DNA of 64,000 bases from Metridium senile (Eukaryota > Cnidaria > Anthozoa > Actiniaria > Metridiidae). The stretch spans positions 9,519,738-9,583,737 of the forward strand of contig OX459102.1 in assembly GCA_949775045.1 (NCBI GenBank), given 5' to 3'. The stretch's first letter is position 1. Every line of letters begins with the position of its first letter. Positions 23,901-33,200 of this stretch are shown here, in pieces. A program made the position numbers and the translations under genes. The notes below the pieces were generated by a model. The model was not told the DNA's origin. It did not search any database and saw only the letters and a list, made by a program, of their open reading frames with translations.

Positions 23901-26900
23901 AGCGGAGTACCCCCCCCCCCCCCGGGTGTTTAACATAGAGTAGTGAGTGTAAGTGCGAGTCTCCCCAACTAGTGACTTTGAATTTATTTTGAATTGATAC
24001 AGAAACCTAAGAAGGATTCAGCCAAGTACACAAGGCAGAACCCTGGGGGCACAAGGCGTGGTTATGAATGCCCTGAAGAAAGAGACTACTACCCATACTG
24101 GCACCCTACACCTTGGAAGGTAGCTAGACATAATAATAGAATCACTGTTTCACAGTATTATAATACAATGTACAAAATTACTTGATTCTGATTGGACGAG
24201 AGGAGTACAATTAAATCGTAAATTGTACTCTGCAGAATAAAAAATAAAAAATCGCACAATCTTGTAAATTTGTAATTAATAGAATACTCATGATGATTTG
24301 AAAGTTATCAAATTGGACTCGCCTAAAAGTCTTGTCCAATTTTGAAAACTTACAAAACATCACTCTTACTTTTCTTACTTTTCGCTTTTCAGTGAGATAT
24401 ATTAAGATAAATAAGTTGAAACTTAATCCTTAATGTAAATAGAACAATAACGTATATAGAACAATTAGGTAACTCTTAATATCAATTTTAATATACATAT
24501 AAAAAGTAATTTTAATATCAATTTTATATACATAGAACAATAGATAACTTAAATTTCAATTTATATACATAGAACAATAGATAACTTTTAATTTTAATAT
24601 ATATTCATATACATAAAACAATAGATTACTTTAAATATCATTCTTTCAATTAATTATTGTAAAGCGCCATTGAGCTCCCGGAAATGGCGCTATAAAAATG
24701 TTTATTTATTATTATTATTATTATTCTTACCTATTAATTACAAATTGTACTCAAGATTGTGTGATTTTCTATACAGATACTTGGATACTTATCATTTTCA
24801 AATTTCCCTAACCAGTGGCTAACTAACGTTATTGTACCCAACACATTCCAACAGCTGGCTTGTGTTGGAGGAACTTTCGTGGCTGATTTCAGTGGCAGAG
24901 CATTGTCTTAATGATCTTGATGGCCAACAAGTATTAATGATGATGTTGTATCCACACTAGGACTCCCAATCAAACATTCAATATTTACATCACACGGATC
25001 AAGGATGGCACAGTTGGCTAGTGTGTGGCTTTCTGTGCTAGAGGTCCCGACTTCAATTCCAATTGACCTCGCATCCTTTTTTCGACTTCTCTTCTCTTAA
25101 TTTAAGTAGCTTTAAATACTCGTAAAACGGAGCACTGATAGAGAGAGGGAAATAAAATGAGCGCACCGTCGATCGGCTCTCTGGAAGACTAGCTTCAGCT
25201 AAAGGGACTTCCTACATAAAATACAGTGCTTTTCTTTTAACAAGTACATTGTGTATCTAATTGAATAAACCAGATAATGAGTTAATGTGTTTATTTTTCA
25301 GGATATTGCTATTTTGACCAATGATGCAAGTCGCTGTGATATGTACTTAGAGGAGAGTGAGAATATCAAAGGTCGCTATGCTTGTGAGGTGCCTAAAAAC
25401 TACAAAGCAGCCAAAGGATGGAGGAATTACTACATACCAAATACACAAGAAGAATGCGAGGTAATTGTGATGATGATGGTGGTAGTAATGATGGTAATGG
25501 CAATGATGGTGATCATGGTGGTAATGATGATAATGATAATAATGGTGATGACCATAATAATGATGGTGGTAGTAATGATGGTAATGGCAATGATGGTGAT
25601 GATGGTGATGGTGGTGCTTATAGTAATGATGTAGTAATATAGTAATGGTGGTGCTTATAGTAATGATGTAGTAATATAGTAATGGTGGTGATTATAGTAA
25701 TGATGTAGTAATATAGTAATGGTGGTGATTATAGTAATGATGTAGTAATATAGTAATGGTGGTGCTTATAGTAATGATGTAGTAATATAGTAATGGTGGT
25801 GATTATAGTAATGATGTAGTAATATAGTAATGGTGATGATTATAGTAATGATGTAGTAATATAGTAATGGTGATGATTATAGTAATGATGTAGTAATATA
25901 GTAATGGTGATGATTATAGTAATGATGTAGTAATATAGTAATGGTGATGATTATAGTAATGATGTAGTAATATAGTAATGGTGGTGATTATAGTAATGAT
26001 GTAGTAATATAGTAATGGTGATGATTATAGTAATGATGTAGTAATATAGTAATGGTGATGATTATAGTAATGATGTAGTAATATAGTAATGGTGATGATT
26101 ATAGTAATGATGTAGTAATATAGTAATGGTGATGATTATAGTAATTATGTAGTAATATAGTAATGGTGGTGATTATAGTAATGATGTAGTAATATAGTAA
26201 TGGTGATGATTATAGTAATGATGTAGTAATATAGTAATGGTGGTGATTATAGTAATGATGTGTAGTAATATAGTAATGGTGGTGATTATACATGTAGTAA
26301 TGATGTAGTAATATAGTCATGGTGGTGATTATAGTAATGATGTAGTAATATAGTAATGGTAGTGATTATAGTAATGATGTAGTAATATAGTAATGGTGGT
26401 GATTATAGTAATGATGATGAGGATGATGGTGGTGGTAATGATGGTGGTAGTAATGATGATAATGGTGGTAATGATGATAATGATAATAATGGTGATGACC
26501 AAAATAATGATGGTAGTGGTAATGAAGGTGATGATGGTGATGATGATGATAATGGTGGTAATGATGATAATGATAATAATGGTGATAACCATAATAATGA
26601 TGGTGGTGGTAATGAAGGTGATGATGGTGATGATGATGATAATGATTGCAATGATGGTTATGCTACTACTATTGATGATTATTTTATTTAATATTTACCT
26701 ATTTTGTTATTTTTTTTATGTATCTTCAGGCATTCCAATACCCCATGAATAGCGTCAATGGAACTAAAGCCACATGGAAACTCTTCCCATCCCATGAATT
26801 ACCAAAACCTGTTTGCCGTGAGACTGACTGGTCACGTGATAATCACCTAGGTAATGGTGTAGGGGGATACCCTAATGGTTATAACTGGACGATGCCAGAT

Positions 26901-28875
26901 CTGGACAGCGAGAATTGTGTTTTGAGAATAAGGTGAGTTTACATTAGAATAAATTGTACTCTTTTTCTTCTCCCCTTTCTACTCTTCCTTGACCTCCTGA
27001 AAGTTTCCTCATCCTCCTCTACCATCTTATCCTCTTCTTTGTTCTTCTCATTCTTGTCCTCCTCTGCCATCTCCTCGTACTTGCACTCCTTCTTCTCTTC
27101 CTCCTTCCCTTCCTCCTTCTCTTCCGTCTTCTCTCCCTCCTCTCCCTCCTTCTCTTCCTCCTTCTCCTCCTCTTCCTTGTCTGCCTTAACCTCCTCCTCC
27201 TTGTTCTCCTTAACCTCAACCTTCTCTACCATCTCCTCCTCTTACTTATCGTCCTCCTCCTCCTCCTACTACTTCTCTTTGTCCTTCTCCTCTTCCTCCT
27301 CCTCCTCCTCCTCCTATTCCTGCATAATAACCAATGGTTTCCATGTGTCCTAGGTACAATATTTCTACTGGTGAATTTGATGGTTGGGACTCATCAGTGA
27401 ATGCTTCTCTTAACAAACAAGGAAAGGCTAAGGCCTCTTTATTAGAAGTTGGTAAGAAGTTTGGCCTAAACTATACCCAGGCCACTGACCGTGGCTACTT
27501 ATTCAAACAAGACCCTGTTGTATCCATATTTGGTGGTGATGTTGGCAAGAAGTTTCAACTAAAGTTGGCCATCAATACCAATCAGATTGGACGAGTCTTT
27601 CAGGACAGGTATATTGCTGTTAAGCTACGGTAATACGAGCAACAAATTCGTCCAACTTGTCTCGCAACATCGCTGCAAAACAAGTTGGAAAGCGATGTTG
27701 CTGGTTTTTCTACCCGCGTACCAACTTGTCTCGCGTCAAAATGGCTTGTTGCAAGTTGAGTACGTCCAGCCAATCACAAACGCCAGAGAAACTGCTCGCG
27801 CGTGCTTGACGTCATATTGCTGCGAGACAAGTTGGGTTGATGTGTTCATACGAGCAACATCTACAAGTTTTGTTGCAAAAAGTAGAACGATCTTCAAAAA
27901 TCAACAAACTTTTTCAACTTGCAACAAGCCATTTTGACGCGAGACAAGTTGGTACGCGGGTGGAAAAACGAGCAACATCGCTTTCCAACTTGTTTTGCAG
28001 CGATGTTGCGAGACAAGTTGGACGAATTTGTTGCTCTTGTTACCGTAACTTTAGTTATCTCTGTCTGTTTTCTGTACCAACAAGTGTTGCACTATAGTTT
28101 GCTACGTTATGTATTGTTCCTTGTCTGTATTTTCGCAACTTTGGCATATCTGTCTGTCTATCTTTAGCTCGCAATTTTTGTCTTATTTATTTGTCTTTTT
28201 GCTATTTTAATTTTGGCTGGCTGGCTGTCTCTCAGCATTGTCTCTCATTGTCTATTGTCTCTCAGTATGTCAGCTAGCCTTAGTCTACTTCCAATACTTT
28301 TCCAATACCGTTTCGTGTAAGCAATGTAATGTTTGCATAAAAGGCGCATTTGTACAGGGATAACCTTGGTTCAGCGAGAATTCAAATGCAATTTCTATTG
28401 CCAAGCAATAGCATTTTTCTGTGCTTTGCTTGAAATTTGGTAATATTTTTACAACAAATCAAGACTTAGCCTATACAAATGCGCCGGTTTTGTTAAAAAG
28501 TACAGCGGTGCTAAATAACGTAAAACTTGAGTATTTGCTTTGTGTTTTGCCCTGAATTATTTAAATGTAAAACCGATTTTTACATAATCACTTTATTACA
28601 TATACATGTATCAGAAATAAGAATGCTATCCTGATCTTTTACTGTCCTTTAGGTCTCATACATTTGGAGTACGACGTCGCCCTAGTGATCTTGAAGGGAA
28701 AACTATTCATAATCTTAACGTACGCGGCAAGAGAGGTAATATAGTCCAAGTGTACCCTGGAGTAGAGTACGACTTTGTACCAAATACACTTATAGCCAAG
28801 AATGGAGACTATGTACACTTCCAGTAAGTACAACAACAACAACAACCACAACCACAACAACAGCAACAACAACAA

Positions 28876-28906
<31 letters not shown>

Positions 28907-28911
28907 AACAG

Positions 28912-28943
<32 letters not shown>

Positions 28944-29825
28944 GCAAGAACAAATACAACAACAACAGCAGCAACAACAACAACAACAGCAGAAGCAGTA
29001 ACAACCACAGCAGCAGTAACAACAACGGCAGCAGCAGCAACAACAACAGCAGCAGTAACAACAACAACAACAACAGCAGCAGCAACAAGTACAACATCAG
29101 CAGCAGTAACAACAACAGCTTTAACAACAACAACAACAACATCATCAACAACAACAACAGCAACAACATCGTCAACAACAACAGCAGCAATAACAACAGC
29201 AACAACAACAATATCAACCACAACAATAACAACAACTGATCATAAACAACAGCAACAACAACAACATCATCATCAACAACATCAGCAACAACAACAGCAA
29301 CCACAGCAACCACAACAACAACATCATCAACAACAACAACAACCGCAACAACAACAAAAACATCATCAACAACAACAACAACAACATCATTATCAACAAC
29401 AACCACCGCCACCACACAACAACAACAACAATGACATCAACAACAACAACAACAACAAAACAACAGTGCTTTTTTGTACCTTACAATATAATATACAAAA
29501 TATACATACATTATACATTATATATATATATATGTACATGTAGTTAGTGACAGTTGTCATCGTTATCATTATCATCATCATCACTATCACCATCATTATT
29601 ATCATTGCTGTTATCATTATCATCATTATTGTCACAATATTCATCATTATCAACCTTATCGTCTTTATCTTTATCACCAACCTCATTATCATCATCATCA
29701 TTATCATCATCATCATCATCATTACCACCATCATTATCAACGTTGTTATTGTCACCATCATCATCATGACTCCATGTTGCTAAATTATCAGATAGACAGG
29801 ATCTAATACCAATCCTAACAATAAC

Positions 29826-29857
<32 letters not shown>

Positions 29858-30193
29858 CGATCATCATCATCATTACCATCATTGTGACTCCATGTTATTA
29901 ATTTCCAGATGGACAGGTTCTAATACCAATCCTAACAATAACCAGCATCATCATCAACATCATCATCATCATCCCGATCAGCATCATCATCATCATTATC
30001 TTCACCATCATTACCATTATCGTGACTCCATGTTATTATATTTCCAGATAGACAGGTTCTAATACCAATCCTAGCAATAACGATCATCACCATCATCATC
30101 ATTATCATCATCATCATCATCATTACCATAATTGTAACTCCAAGTTATTATATTTCCAGATGGACAGGTTCTAATACCAATCCTAACAATAAC

Positions 30194-30235
<42 letters not shown>

Positions 30236-33200
30236 TATCATCACCATTATCACCACCATCATTACCATCATCATGACTCCATGTTATTATATTTCCAGAT
30301 GGACAGGTTCTAATACCAATCCTAACAATAACGACGGACAGGGGAAGGCTGGTACCGATCGGTCTAATGTACTGTTGCTGGAGAAACAGCGATATCCTGA
30401 AGGCAAGCCCAAGACTGGGGTATATGGACAATATGGTGGCAGTTATCCTGAACACTTTGACCGTGTTACCTTCATGGGGCTGAAGAGAAATGATTTGATA
30501 AGCTTGGCAACCCTTAACAATGGTATTTACAGCGAAACAAACGGCTTCAACATTTGCTTCAACATCCGTTTGATTTTATAGAATGGCAATGTTTTTAAAA
30601 ACGCTTTTGTTGAATCGATGTTGAATTGAATATGTTGAAACATTGCCATTCAACAAATTCGAATGGATGTTGAAGCAAATGTTGAAGCCGTTTGCCCAGA
30701 CCGTATTTACTATAATTTTAATTTTCGTTAACACCAATGAAATATGATGCAACTTAGGTAGCGCCAAAAATATTAGGGGCCAGTTGTACGAAGCCTGGAT
30801 AAAGCTATCCACTGGATAAGAGTTATCCTTTGATATAATTTGTAGAGGTTTTATCTGTTGGATAGGGATTTATCCGGTGGATAGTGCTATAGACTAAATA
30901 GTGTAATGAAAAATTATATTCCCTCTCCTTCTATTCCTACCTACCTTCCTTCCTTCCCCCCTCAATCCTTCCTTCCTTCCTCCTTTATTTATTCTTTATT
31001 ATTATTTATATAGCCCTATTTACAAGAATAGATCAATAGATAAATTCTTACCTTCCTTTCTCCCTCACTCCCTCCCTTTTTTCTCCCTCCCTCTCTTTTT
31101 TCTCCCTCCCTCCCTTTTTTCTCCTTCCCTGCCTTTTTCTCCCTCCCTCCCTTTTTCTCCCTCCCTCCCTTTTTTCTCCCTCCTTTTTCTCCTTCCTTTT
31201 TCTCCCTCCCTCTCTTTTTTCTCCCTCCCTCCCTTTTTTCTCCTTCCCTGCCTTTTTCTCCCTCCCTCCCTTTTTCTCCCTCCCTCCCTTTTTCTCCCTC
31301 CCTCCCTTTTTTCTCCCTCCTTTTTCTCCTTCCTTTTTCTCCCTCCCTCTCTTTTTTCTCCCTCCCTCCCTTTTTTCTCCTTCCCTGCCTTTTTCTCCCT
31401 CCCTGCCTTTTTTCTCCCTCCTTTTTCTCCTTCCTTTTTCTCCTTCCTTTTTCTCCCTCCCTCCCTTTTTCTCCCTCCCTCCCTTTTTTCTCCCTCCTTT
31501 TTCTCCCTCCTTTTTCTCCCTCCTTTTTCTCCTTCCTTTTTCTCCCTCCCTCCCTTTTTCTCCCTCCTTTTTCTCCCTCCCTCCTTTTTTTCTACCTCCA
31601 TTTTTCCTCCTCTCTTTTTCTCCCTCCCTCCCGTCTTTCTCTCCATATCGTTGATGCTGTCCACTATTCCTCCAACTCTTACAATAGTTCACCTTTTCTT
31701 ATTTTCAACGGGTTTTTTCCCCATTCAGCCCAATACGGTGGTGAGATGTCTGAGCTAGACGATGCTGGTACTTATATGGATTTCGGGCCACGCTCCATCA
31801 CGGGGACTGGTACCTACCACTACATGTCTTCTAGGAATAATAATTTCTCTAATCGAAGTCAAAAAGGTCGTATTGTTCTTAGTGATACTGCTGTGTATAG
31901 TTCCAAGATAGGGGTCAATGGTGGTACTATTCCTTTCAGAGAACCGTGAGTATGATGGTTATAGTAAAGGACTGGGTACTTGTTTTCCTAATTAATGTAA
32001 TTAAGAAATGAAGGTGTACAGCGAAAACCATACATTTCCAAACACAGCGGTCAAACGACTACGCATGCGTGGCAAAATTTTCACAGCGGTAAATTTGCCG
32101 TTGTAAACATTAGGAATTTCGGAGTACAGTGTTTGAAGTCGATTTATAAGAAATTCCCTGGATATATAAGCTTGAAGTTTCGCGTACATAACCTTTGTTA
32201 TATTGTGAAGCTGCAATGAGTCTATACTTTTGTATTTTGTAATGACGAGAGCAATTTTGTATTTTAATCCTGGTTTGACGTCATCCTGTTTGCATTTGTA
32301 AATTTTAAACCTTTAAGAGGGTCCTGAAGGGGGGTATCCAATCCCAATTCCCAATCAATTTTTTATCAAAATCCCAATTACCACAGGAAGCCCAAACATT
32401 AACCACAGGAAGCCCAAACATTAACCACAGGAAGCCCAAATTGAATACTAACCGCAGGAAGCCCAAGATAGTTCGATTTTCTCTTCTAGTCTACTAAAAC
32501 GACGTAAAATGTTGCAAATTACTCAATTTAAAACATTATTTTAGCATCTAAAGAGAAAACGAATGGACAAGAAATAGCCAAATCCTATGGACAAATCCCA
32601 ATCCCAATGGACAAATCCCAATCCCAATGGGCAAATCCCAATTCCCAGCCTCGAAAAAAGGCAAATCCCAATTCCCAATTTACCCCTTCAGGACCCTCCT
32701 TTAAGGCTAGGTTTACACGGGACCGGACGAATTTTTGACCGGTCAAAAGATCGACCTGGACATGCTGTTTCATACGGAACCGATCATTACAATATTTTCG
32801 TTTTGACCGGTTAGGCGTCCAAATTATTGCACGTTTAGGGCGGTCCCGTGTGAACGGAACCCCTAAGTGGATGTTTTTTTGACCGGTTAAAAATTTGTCC
32901 GGTACCGTGTAAACGTAGCCTAAATCTCTGAAATGAGAAGACGATATCTATGAATATTGTACCATCGTATTATACCCATCATTATCGTTATCACCATCAT
33001 TACCATTATCATTATCATAATTGTTATCATCATCATCATCATCACCATCATCATCATGTCATCAACACCATCATTACCATCATCATCATAATTATTGTCA
33101 TCGTCATCTTCACCATCATAATCATGTCATTATCATCACCATCATTACCATCATCATCATCATAATTATTGTCATCGTCATCTTCACCATCATAATCATG

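Noticed and set aside
27587..28167. Overlapping + strand ORFs of 82-116 aa
   Set aside because: They translate the two arms of a fold-back element in intron 10, and the DD3-3-like exons on both sides splice across it in phase.
28639..30274. Long Leu/Val, Asn/Ser, Met and Asp-rich ORFs across the CAA and TCA tracts
   Set aside because: They are 3-bp-periodic microsatellites in introns of the DD3-3-like gene; open frames on both strands are expected.
31048..31692. 199-214 aa Gly/Arg/Glu/Lys ORFs on the minus strand
   Set aside because: They are the complement of a polypyrimidine minisatellite in intron 12; two overlapping frames are equally open.
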